DNA of 64,000 bases, taken from contig JAWPGT010000059.1 of NCBI GenBank assembly GCA_034638255.1, positions 62,001 through 126,000 of the forward strand. Direction: 5' to 3'. This DNA is from Coprinus comatus (lineage: Eukaryota; Basidiomycota; Agaricomycetes; Agaricales; Agaricaceae). A model generated the notes under the pieces. It was not told the DNA's origin and searched no databases. It worked only from the letters and a program-made list of their open reading frames with translations. The number at the start of each line of letters is the position of its first letter. Position 1 is the first letter of the stretch. Shown here piece after piece: positions 33,712-45,000 of this stretch. The position numbers were made by a program, and so were the translations under genes.

Positions 33712-36700
33712 ATGCACTCATCAAGACAAGTGCAAGGTGGAAATATTCCTAGCAATAACCTCTCATCACTGAATTCAGTGCGGATTCCTAATAATTACCA
33801 GGAACGTCCGCTCCCTCGGCAATTGATTGAATCTGGAGCTTTGGGTGAGCAGTTAAGGCTTGTTGGAAGCTTGGTCAGAGGATTAATTGGCCTCTTACAG
33901 GACATAATGTGCATCCACACCCAGAGCTCTTTGCTAACCAAGTTCATGAACCTTGGCTCCATTCGGATTCTAATCAACAACTCTTGGTGACATCGACTCA
34001 GGCTCGACATCACCCAACATCAAATAGCACCTCTCCAACATCGTCTCTAGTATCGAGTCCTTATGAGAGGGTCTCTGAACAGAACATCAATATCGAAAAC
34101 CAATACCAGCAGTGGCCCGGGATCGATGATTATAGTCAGTACGGGAATGAGATAGGAGGACCTTTCCAGGGTTACATGCACAATTATGCTGGTCCGTACC
34201 CGATATCTAATGCTGGGGAGCTCGTTGCGAACACTTACCAACAACCGCCGGGGACAAATGACTACGACCCTACTTACTATCTTCTTGGACATACCCCCAC
34301 TGCTCCTGCTCCTGATCCTCAGCAAATCTACCCTCATACAATTCGTGAACCGACACAGGCTTATGAAGCAACTCCTGATACCCATTACCAACACCTGCAG
34401 CAACAGCCAACGAATCAGCTTCAGCAGCAGGTACCCCCTGCACCCCCTATTCAAGCACAGCAACAGCGCCAAACGCCACCGCAGCAGTCAGACCAATTTT
34501 TGCAAGAACGGATCCCAAATCGCCAGCAATCGAATCTCCAGCAGCAAAATCCGAATCACCAACAACAAAACCAACATCACCAGTACCAGCATCCGAACCA
34601 ACAGCCGAATCGCCAGCAACCAGATAACCAATTACCAAGTCACCTGCAGTATCATCGCCAAAACCAACAACAGCAAAATACTCAAGCTCTCGATGGTGTT
34701 ATTAGCCATGGTGGTGAACCTCAAGCACACCAGCGTGGTGTAACACACCTCAACGTGTCCACCGATCAAAATGCGAAGACCCTACAAAGGAAAGAGGCAT
34801 CGAGTTCGGGTCCTTACACGACCAATAAATTGAATATTGAACGGATCCGAGGCGGGAGAGATTCCAATAACGTGTCACCTGGAACTACTGCATGGTCAAG
34901 GTCGCCTGTTGGCCACACTACACCAGTTGGCTCGGACTCGCAGGAGAAAGTCAAAGAAAGTGGTAGTAGGAACAAGAATACACCAGTGGAGAGTACTTTG
35001 CAAGATAACCGTGATGCCTCTGGTACAGAAAAGTTGAAACGCCCGTCCCCAAATGGAGATCCTGCTGTTCGTGGACAACCTTTATCTCCTGGAAACCAAG
35101 GCAAAAAGCGGAAACGGTTCAAGAGAAATCCGGGAGGAGATTCAGCTGTCGGGGACGGTGAGAGTGATGGAGAAAGCGACGAGGATGATGGATATTTCGT
35201 TGGGATCCCGGATGGTAATAGGACCGAAAGAAGACCGAGACCGTACGTTCCACTATCCTCCATTGTTTGATGCTTTTCTTACATATCATCCATCACATTT
35301 CAACATCTTTGAAAATATTCCACCAACTCAATCTGAATTCCCATGTTTCACCTTACTTTCCTTCTCACCGCCACTTAATTAATTTGTCTGGCAAATATGG
35401 CATATGCGTACGCGCGGAATCACATTTCTGCAATGACCTTCTGTCGGTGAAACGTTCCGATCATTGATCCGTCACTTTGATGAACTTATGTTTTCTTTTC
35501 ACACGATACTTGACGCTCCGAATCCTATCCACCAACCAACTATTACTTCGACTTCTATTACCACCCTTTACCCCCCCGTCATTACATCCCCGGACTTACG
35601 ATGATCCATGTCCTGAAATTTACTACTCGCACGCCACTCGATGAATCTCTGGCCTATGGCTACACTGCCTTAACATGAATTGTGCGGTGCGGTGGTTTTG
35701 CTGTACCGGTCTATTGCGCCTCTTTCTCGAACGTGATTTACGCCTATATCATATCATATCTTCGCCTTGGCCTACCGGTCCATTTTCGACTCCACACCTT
35801 ACAATGACACCGCGGATCCTTCTGATGTTGTTTCTGTTACAGTCCAGGCGCCTGTAAGCATTGCAAAAGGGTCAAGGTTAGCTTTTTTTCACCTTGCCGA
35901 GCGATGCCAAAAAAGTCCACCGACCCTGCGCTGTGCATAAATTAAAACATCCCTTGATGATCTACTTGTAAAGCTGTTCCGAGATAGATTTCTCTACATC
36001 GCAAGGTATGCACAGCGCTTGTGTGGACGATTCGGGGAGCTCTCCGAGTTTCTCAGCAGCCAATGACATGCGCTGAGTGATACACATCCGCATCCTGCGG
36101 AGCTAGTTTTCTCGCTTCGAAGATTCGAACATATCATGCTGACCCGAAAAACAGATGAAATGTGACTTCCCGAAGGGCGACACTGTATGCAAGAGGTGCA
36201 AATCCACGGGTCACGCTTGCATTGTAGAAGGCCGCAAACAAAGAACGCAGCCTAAGTAAGTGAATTTCAGATCTCCACCCGAAAATTTCGTCATTTTCCC
36301 GATCTCCACCCTTGACCATATCGGCACCGTTGATGTTCTCTCCTTCGCAAGTGACTGCGCGGACAGTTGCGGATACATTGCGGGTATTCTTGTCTAATTA
36401 GGGGCTTATCTGTGGACTGTCTTAAGGACGTTCAATCTTGTAATGCTTTTCCTCATCACTTCGCCCTTGACATGACACGGGTACCATCCTCCTCTTCCTT
36501 GTCTTCGTTATCTTCTACTTCACCCTCGTTATCAAACACAGACTTACCACGAACTTCTTGGTCCAGTAAGCGAGAATATCTTCTTGCTCAGATCAGACAG
36601 AAGGATGCTATCATTGAATCCCTTCTGAAACAAGTACGTAAAGAGTGCTTATGTGTCATTTGTATCATGCTGATCATAAACAGCTCCATAATCCATACCT

Positions 36701-39700
36701 TGCGACACCACTATCTATCGCATCTTACCGCATGGCCACATGTCCTACGGACCAAAGCAATAGTAACGTTCTAGCATGGCTCGACCGTCTCCAATCAAGT
36801 GTACAAGAAGCTGGGAACTCGGGAGGCCCCAATCTGTTTACAGAAATGCGTACAAAAGAGGATGGTGAATCGGACCCAGAATCAGAAGCTCCTGCCATTG
36901 GGCTGGTTTCTCCCAACGATGGAGACGAGGAATGTGATTCCTCTGAAGCAGACCATTTACAGGACTGTCTCCCAGATACAGCTGTTCCACTTGGATTGAT
37001 TGCAAAGATGAGCCTGCACGGTAATAAAGAGAAAGGTAAAAAGAACCGATCGCGTGATCCTGGAATATCTGAAGAAGATCTTAATGACGACAAAGTTGTG
37101 GGTCCATTCGCTCTGTCACACATATTTTCCATTTGACTTGTCATATACAGGGGGTAGCCAATGAAACATATTTCTTGCCTGGTGGGTAATTCACATCTAA
37201 GACATGGTAATACCAACCTAAAGCAATGAACAGGCCCAGCAACTGACTTAAGCATGCGAGCTTCCCTGATTGAGCAGCACTGCCCACCTGAAATCTTGGT
37301 ACACGGTTTGGTAACTCCCGATGACGTCCAGAAGTTATTTGAAATGTAAGGATTGTGGAATCTTATCATATTTGACGGATCTAATGATTCCGAAATTTTA
37401 AACAGCTTCTATCAATATGTCAACGCAAGTTTTCCTTTTTTGATTTTGATCTTATGTTCATCTTTTGAACGTTTTATTTAGCCCTTCATTTCCTTACTGG
37501 ATCCAGCTTTGCACACCCCTGCCTCAACATTTTCTCGTTGCCCCTTTTTGTTTACTGTTGGTGCGTACTTGATACTATGGTGCGATAGACCAGGCTCATT
37601 CGTCTATAGTATGTGCCATCTCATCCAGATATTATGCTGAGAAGTCGGAGATATACCCAATCGCCATGCACTTTGCTAAACATTCCGCTGCCAATGCTTT
37701 GATTGATGGATGGAAGTCCGTCGAGTTATGCCAGGCATATATCCTTATGAGTGTGTATGCTGTTCCAGCCAGAAGATGGGAGGAAGATCGTAGTTGGTTA
37801 TACACTGGTTTAGCGATACGGTTTGTCTGCGCTGTCGTGATCATGTAAATCGTGTTCTTATCCACAATCTAGCATTGCAACAGATCTAAATCTTCATCAA
37901 GTGTCCTCTAGTAAACCTAAAAATGAGAAAGAGGAGCGAGAGATTTTGAACCGTACACGCACCTGGATGATCTGTTTCAATATTGATCGGTCAACCGCTA
38001 CGCAATTTGGTAAACCTTCGACAATCAAAGAAGACTAGTGCGTGACTCGATTGCCAAGTATCATCCAATTGATCTTACACTCTCGTATAGCTTCGTTCGC
38101 AATGCCAAGGATTGGTATAGAAAATCCAAGTTCAACCTGTCGGTATGTCTGCTCTCCTTTATATTCTTATATGCATTGTTATAATTATTGCCCTAGTATG
38201 ATATACATCTCTGTGCCTATTCAACGCTTTTGCAGATAGTGGCCAGGTTCCATGATGAGATATTTAGCGACACCTCTACCCCAAGTGGTTTAAACAAGGC
38301 TAGTTACATCTCACCTTGCCCTCACTTCAAGAACCTGCACTTACCTCGAACGATAGAGCACCGATTTCCGAAGGGTAACAATGAAGCACGATGAATACCT
38401 CACCCAATTTCATAATGAATGGGCGAAACGATTTGAGAGAAATTCTGACCCGAAAGGCATGTCGCATTAGCAAATAATTAAAAATATTTCTCATACTATT
38501 TTCAGATCCGGGCTGCGTATTCCGGTGTTCATTGCTACCATTGTCAGTCAGGTATAAAAATGAATTTGTAGAGGCGCTGACATACACCTGACAGTTTGGT
38601 CGGCTACTCTCGCCTTGTCATGTTTTCTTTCGGATTCCAGCAAGCTTTTCAGAGAGGCATTGAAAATAGCGATAAAATATTTTTTACCAAGGTTTGTAGT
38701 TTGTCCTTTCTTATAATTGTTTGTGCTGACTCGCAATGCTAGTGCTTGGAAGCTGCTAAATCGGTCGTGGAGAATATGATCGATGGCTTAGCCCCTAGTG
38801 GTTATATGCGATATTCTCCAGATGGTAAGACCGTTTTTGGAGCATGTTCCAAAAAGCTTCGCTCATTCCCGTATCAATAAGGTCATTTTGTCTTTGCTTC
38901 TTTTGCTTCTGCCTTTCTTCTGAAGGTATGTTGTTACCATGTGTTTATGACTCCTACAACCTACTCAACAAAAATATCACTTACAGCTGTTGAGACCCGA
39001 GTTCTCGAGTCTTCTCGCGAAACAACAGGAGACGAACATCTTTGAGCTGATTGGAAGATTGATTCAAACACTCAGTTCTCCTAAGATCGCTATAGATGAT
39101 AGGCACACACCCAAACTATACGCCAGGTTTTTAGTTGGTCTTCTTTCCCGTTATCACCGCGATGGTGCAACTGTTGGTCGGCTCCACCCTAATCCACCTA
39201 GTCATATACAAAGTCAGGGAAATAATGGCCTTCAGGCTTCATCATCGATGATGACGTTCTCAGTTAATCCGCAAAACCAAGGGACTCAGCAATCTACCCA
39301 AACTTCTGGCTACAATCCCGGAGGTACACAGCACCAAATGGAAACTCCAATATACTTGCCAGAGGCTACGTACAATGCCGGTACCGGCCCGATACATTTT
39401 GGATCTGATATGGAACTTGCGGTCTATGGTAATTATTCATCCGACGAAGAAATGCTTGCTACCATGCAAGCTATCAAGAATCCTTCTTGGTGGCAAAACA
39501 TGATGATGCCTGGGTGAGATCTATATTCCAATTGTTGGCATGATAGATTGAATGTTCATCATAATCATACCAGATTCTCTTGGACACCTGATCCATCACC
39601 GTCACCACCTCAGGCTATGGGTTCTCATGACCCATCTTATCAAACAACGGTGCCACATCAAAACATGCCTGGACTGCCACAAACCGCTATGCCTCATGGA

Positions 39701-39748
39701 TACAACCCTTCTTTTCACCCACCACCCCCACAAGTACGAATGCTGTGA
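33712..39748 (+). CDS. Zn2Cys6 (fungal binuclear cluster) transcription factor, Gln-rich N-terminus
   Basis: Nuclear regulator. Exon 1 (33712-about 33844) joins in phase to a large exon (about 33900-35242) rich in Gln, Asn, His and Pro, ending in a basic then acidic stretch (KKRKRFKRN; DGESDEDDGYF). The cluster is split over exons 35843-35876 and 36155-36255: GACKHCKRVK then MKCDFPKGDTVCKRCKSTG then HACIVEGRK, with all six Cys. A dimerisation coiled coil follows (KREYLLAQIRQKDAIIESLL, 36567-36633). The middle homology region then has LIEQHCPPEILVHGLVTPDD, VQKLFEIFYQYVN, FISLLDPALHTP, WKSVELCQAYILMSVYAVPA and RTRTWMICFNID. The C-terminus is Pro/Met-rich and ends in HPPPPQVRML. Introns around the zinc cluster are 280-600 bp, much longer than elsewhere in the window. 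Several middle exons (37.4-38.9 kb) were only partly traced. The target genes are unknown. Confidence 0.85.
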
Positions 39749-40073
39749 TCGACTTGGCATTATTAATATAGTGTTTTCTTTGTTTTTGTTTTTGTTTTGT
39801 TTTTGTTTTGTTTTTTAAGCCACCGGACAGTGACTCGAGTTTGATGTTATAGATATTGAACTAATTAATTTTAAAAAACCTGTACTTTGAGGTACTTTGA
39901 GTCGAAATTGGAATGAACTTGAATAATATTTTCGGCTAAATTCGTAAATGGTCACACATCATTGCATCACAGCTTCAAAGTTTCCATCACTTTGACTGTG
40001 TAAACTCATACATCTTCAATGACAGAGCTACTTGAGTTCGTCTCTACCAATAAAACTTGATGTTCCGCTAATC
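39749..40073. other. Intergenic with T/G-rich run
   Basis: Between two same-strand genes. Contains a TTTTTG-type simple repeat at about 39779-39817 and the presumed promoter of the next gene. Confidence 0.5.
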
Positions 40074-42077
40074 ATGCAATCTCACTCCCATGCCTTCTTA
40101 TCTCCGATAACTAATAGGATCTCACCCTATCATCAACTGCTCCGTCACTTTCGGTTTCTATTGACACTTCGGTCAGTAGAGGGGCACTATCGTTCCCTAA
40201 TTTTATTTCGACTATCGACTGCTCTCGATGAACAAAATGCTGCAGAATGCGGAGAAATACAGTCACCAAGAGATGATGCAGATCCATCATACGGATTGAA
40301 TATGAACTCGAAACAACTCTACGCTATGGAAGCAAGTTGTCCTCATCTAGGGGCTGATATGTCTCACGCGGAAATAGAGGAATGTGACAACGGTGTAGTA
40401 GCTGTATGTCCTTGGCATAGGTAAGTTAAACTCTTCTGGAACTTTTGTATCTGGTTCTTAAAGATGTTAGATATGACTTTGATCTAAGAACAGGGAAGAG
40501 TGAAACTGGATTGAAAGCTTGCACTTTTGACGTATATGTGAACTTGAACGATGCAGGAGTGGAAATAGTTTCAATCAAGATGCCAGAGGAAGGTTCTGAA
40601 TGGCGATTAGTCGAATTAAGACCTGTTTCTGAAGGTATCGTACATCTTTTATCACATTTTTAACATTCATCACGTCCGAATCGTCGGTGGTAGTCTGTTA
40701 TCCCTAACTTCTGGTTCACTCTTTTTTGTTTCGTATAGAATTTGCCGATCCTCCACCACAATCACTGTCAAAGCCTGGTTTAGAAGAGGTTGATTCGGCT
40801 GAAAGTTCTGGTCCAGTGGAAGAGGAGCCTGTTGTTCCCCTCGAAAATCCGCCGAAGACTCTGATGCAATGGGCAGTTCTAATTCTCAATACCCCTAATC
40901 CCACTCTCAAGGTAAGAAAGGAATCCCCATTTTTATAAAGAAGCAGTATGGATCATCTCTGAATCCATATGTTTATTTATAGGTAGAACGCACAAAATAT
41001 GCTGTTCATCTATTCCGAACAGGAAAATTGGCATCTATCGGTCATAAATCGAAAAGTGTACCCAGTCCTCCGGATGTACCTTCTCGTGATGCTTCTTGGA
41101 CAAGGAATCTAGCTTCAGATCCAGCAAAAGTGAAAAACAGGAAGAATAGAGCAGTTATGCTACACGCTCTCGCTAATATTGAACAATGGGCGTACGTGGT
41201 CAACCTTTATCATTCCACAAATTATTTCTCAATATTCTATTTATTTCATTATATTCAGAATTGATCTGTCGTAAGATTACATATAAAAGAGGAAGGACGA
41301 AAAAAAAAAATTGAAATTGGTGATACAGATGGGATATCATGGCTCGCTTTGGTCCATCACATCCAGATATACCACCTGCTTTCTTTCATGATTTTACAAA
41401 GATGGCTCTTGATGAAGCGAAACACTTGTACGTCAAAACTCCTTTTCCTTCTTATTCCATATTCCGATTCTGAAAATCTCCTTTCCCAAAAAACTAGTTC
41501 GCTCTTGACATCTCGTTTGAGTAAGACCTCTCCATCTACACCTTATGGAAGTATGCCTGTCCATGCTTCACTTTGGGAATCTGCTACGATAACAGCAAAT
41601 TCATTACGTTCTCGTCTTGCTATTATCCATTTGGTTCATGAAGCACGTGGATTGGATGTAAATCCTGGAACAATTGAAAGATTTAGACGTGCAGGTGATA
41701 TTGACACAGTGAATGTTATGGAAATAATTCATGCAGATGAGGTGACACATGTTACTGCTGGTCATAGATGGTTCATGTGGATATGCGAACAACAAGGTAT
41801 AAGTCGTGAAGGTGGTGGAATAACAAAAGCGTTTAGAGAAGAGGTTAGGAGAGGTTGGCGTGGTGAAGTTAAAGGTCCATTTAACGTTGAAGCTAGGGAA
41901 ACCGCAGGCATGACAAGGGATTTTTATGAGGGTTTACGTGGAGAGTTGGGTATTGAAGTTGTTGGTAAAGACTCGGAAAAGGAAAAAAGTGAAGTCCAAG
42001 TCGGAGGTTTGAATGATTGGCGCGGAGTGAAGAAAGCTGTAGCTGATGTTGCCGTTGAATATGAGAAGAATATTTGA
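40074..42077 (+). CDS. Rieske [2Fe-2S] domain fused to DUF455 ferritin-like protein
   Basis: Two-domain protein. The N-terminal Rieske module has CPHLGADMSHAEIEECDNG followed by VVAVCPWHR, i.e. the C-x-H...C-x2-H pattern that binds a 2Fe-2S cluster, then YDFDLRTGKSETGLKACTF. An acidic/Pro linker and KTLMQWAVLILNTPNPTLK then KYAVHLFRTGK lead to the DUF455 domain. That has MLHALANIEQWA, IDLSWDIMARFG, FHDFTKMALDEAKHF, SMPVHASLWESA, HEARGLDVNPGTIERFR and EIIHADEVTHVTAGHRWF. These Glu/His residues suit a di-iron four-helix bundle. The fusion suggests electron transfer from the Rieske cluster to a di-iron oxidase centre; the substrate is unknown. The first in-frame ATG is 40074, but the N-terminus could involve an extra intron near 40.17-40.25 kb. 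It converges on the F-box gene, with 33 bp between stop codons. Confidence 0.87.
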
Positions 42078-42110
42078 TGCGTATGGGCGTTCATTGTATT
42101 TATTTCAAAT

Positions 42111-43914
42111 TTATTGACATGGAATGTACTTGGCTTGACAGTATTGGATAGATGGTACAAATCGTTTGACTGTTGTTGACACAAGGAGCTCAGAGGAGTA
42201 TGTAGTATGAGATATGCTTTGAGGTTCTCGGAAACGTTCGATATAGACGGCGAAGTCATAGAGTTTCCAGTTCTTCAATATTGTATTGACGCTGGGTGGT
42301 ATATTCAGGGAAGGGTCTCCTATAAACATTGAGTAGACAAATGGATCATGTGAGGTTTGTAGAGTCGAATTCTAGATAAAAATGGATAATAAGGCAATTG
42401 ATCTTCGGAGATTAAACGAAAAACAAACTCACAATATATATGTTCTTCTCCGTAACGACGACCAACGAAACCAATGAAGGAAACCCTTTAGCGAGTTGAG
42501 CAAGCATCTTCAGATTAAACGATTCGAATTCAATCTTCAAATGTTGCAAGTAAGAATGTAAAGACCTATCAGCAAAAGCTCGGGTAAATTCCTTTAACTC
42601 TTGGAAAGTGAGATATCGTTGCAGAAGACATAAACTGGTAAGAGTACTCGTGGATCGATGTAGCAATGTGATGGTCGAAGATAATGAAACTGATGCCGGG
42701 ATATAAAGGGTTTGCAAGTTGGATAAAGCATTCAATGGAGATTCCAGGAGAACTTCATTCATTTGAGACCAACGAGTAGATTTGAATTGCTGATATTCTT
42801 CTGAAGTGTTTCCCAGAAAATTGGATTGGTAAGGTGGAATGAGTTTGACATGGAGTAGAGAGGAAGAGTTGTTGGATAGAAATTTGATGATTGGTTCTGC
42901 GTTTGGAAGAGTTGGTAAAGCAAAAGATATATCGAGTTCCAGATATTGCAGGTTGGGAAATATGCCTAAGGATTTGAAGAATGTGGAAAGTGGTGTTGTG
43001 GAAGTAGAAGATATTGTCAAACGATTTAAGGATAATTTGAACCTGTTAATGAAAGGTGCAATGCGGTTTTCAAGAACGTCGATGTTACCATTGGTATTGA
43101 TATTTGAATCCTCTTCGGCTGCGTTTCCGTTTCCTAGACCATCGGTATTGGTTTCATAGTCAAAATGGAATTTAACTTCTTGAAGACATTCAAAGTCAAC
43201 AAAATGAAGAAGATGGCTGAAGTTTGAAATTTGTGCATGGAGGACGAGCTTTTGTAATCTTCGTATGGAATTCTGAGCAGTTGTTAAGAATATTGCTGAA
43301 TTCTTGTCCAAAGGAAGGTCACGCCACTCGAATGAATATGAGGTAAGATTTGACATGTTGGTGAGAGCGTTTATCATGAGTGATAAGACTTGTGTAGGTG
43401 ACATGAGAGATGGGTCTTTCTTGTTCTTGGAAGATACCATAGACATTCGACGAGCTTGAGATTTTTTGCTTGTAGCAATGGAAAATAAGGACATCTTGAC
43501 TTTGGACCATAGCTCCTTTGAGGCTTTGTTTGTTGTTATGGATTTCTGGAAAAGAAGACTTCGTTGAACTAGGAAGTTGATAAACCACGCTTGGATATGC
43601 AGCCTTTGGACATATTGTGCAACAAAGGGGTCCCTAAAATCAAAGTTACACAGAAGCTCAACTGTATGACTTGTTGATAAGGATACTCACTGTAAGCGCT
43701 CAAGATATCGAATCATTCCCTTGTTAAGAACTGTCCATCGAACCTCGCAGTATCTTTCTGACAATATTATCGAAAGAAAGTACCGGCTAACAGGTAAGAG
43801 CGTGGCGCGTTGGCTAGGCGGGACATAGCTTGTGATGAGGGCCCAGATTTCATATGGTACAGTGTTGGCAATGGACAGAGGTTTAGAAGGAAGGAAAAAG
43901 GAAGACTTGAGCAT
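42111..43914 (-). CDS. F-box-like / leucine-rich-repeat-like protein
   Basis: The N-terminal exon (43914-about 43689) contains VPYEIWALITSYVPPSQRAT then LLPVSRYFLSIIL, an F-box-like helix pair. Next come VAQYVQRLHIQAWFINFL and a basic stretch. A long exon to about 42432 carries irregular Leu-rich repeats (SNLTSYSFEWRDLPL, LQKLVLHAQISNF, LQEVKFHFDYE, LNRLTISSTSTT, FPNLQYLELDISFALP, LSNLQTLYIPASVSL, YLQHLKIEFESFNL). The last exon begins NSTLQTSHDPFVYSMFIGD and ends at 42111. Such proteins usually serve as substrate receptors of SCF ubiquitin ligases and are greatly expanded in agaricomycetes. The repeats are degenerate, so the F-box/LRR call rests on overall pattern. The gene is convergent with, and almost abuts, the Rieske-DUF455 gene. 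Confidence 0.7.
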
Positions 43915-45000
43915 CTCTCAAGAAGTTGACAACGTGGTTGTTGTTCAAGTACTTCGGGTTGTGATAAGAATCCACTGCAGGTTCTTAGTCACTCTGACAA
44001 CTACCATCATGAAAAGTGGCTGTGTCATGCACATAATGTTCCTTGCGACCCTCGTATCACTCGGAATAGTACTTAAGGTTACTCAGTACCAACATATACT
44101 ACCTGTTTACTTCACATCACACTCGATACGTTGATAATTATTTACCATTGATTTTTGAAGGTTGACGATAACTCCAGTGTTTTCATTTTCAAATTACTAA
44201 CTAAGACAAATACCACACAATGAGAACTCCCCGACGCCCATAATATGATTCGGATATATGATCAAAAGCCTAATAATGTGTTGGGAACGAAATGTGATTT
44301 TTTTGTGGTAGTATTGCCATTTTTGGGCTCAGTAAAGCTATTGCAATCAAGAGATCTGTCTAATACAGAAGCCTCCCAGTCATTATATCTCCCTTGAAGC
44401 AAATTCAGATCCAAGAAATAGAAATATGAGCGAGTGCGTGGATCCACCTACTGTAATTTCCCGCACGATAAAAGGCTGAGCCATTCAAGAAATAGAAATC
44501 CGCTCAGGTACAGAGGGTCGGCTATCTCGTGAGTCTCGGTCTGTTGAGGTCTGTTCTGGTCCGTTGTAGGCTGTCCACTGTCACTTATTGTCTTTTTAAA
44601 ACACCGAGACAACTGAGGCAGTGTAGCCTAAATTATAATTATATAGATATTGCGACTATAGGTAGCTACCAGCTGAAACTGATGTAATAGACAACCGGTG
44701 GACAAGAGGCATGAGTTATGCACATAGAGAGTTTCCGCGTAAAACTTTTTTTTTCAAAATTCTTGCGGATTGGAAAGAAGACCGGAGTCTTCCGCGTTTC
44801 AAAAATAGCAAGCTGTGTCTCTATTTTTGTTTTTGCTACTTCCACACTCATCATGTTACTTACCTAATAGAGCAAGCTGCAACGATGGGATCAATGTGCC
44901 GACACCGCAGCCGAATGTTACTAAGGTGTTCTTCTCTAGCATCCTTCAACCAACCCTACTCAACCCTGCGACCCTCAGAGAATACCTATATCGCTGAGAT
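43915..45000. other. Intergenic between divergent genes, no supported gene
   Basis: Separates the minus-strand F-box-like gene and the plus-strand DUF3433 gene; both promoters should lie here. Only short frames were seen. Confidence 0.5.

Noticed and set aside
34814..35263. 149-codon minus-strand frame in the regulator's N-terminal exon
   Set aside because: Shadow of the Ser/Pro/Gly-rich sense frame.
36725..37369. 214-codon minus-strand frame across the Zn2Cys6 gene
   Set aside because: Overlaps sense exons of the regulator that match its family; the antisense frame resembles nothing known.
39779..39817. TTTTTG run as a possible telomere-like or poly(A) signature
   Set aside because: Irregular simple repeat in a 3' flank; does not match a telomere repeat and has no target duplications.
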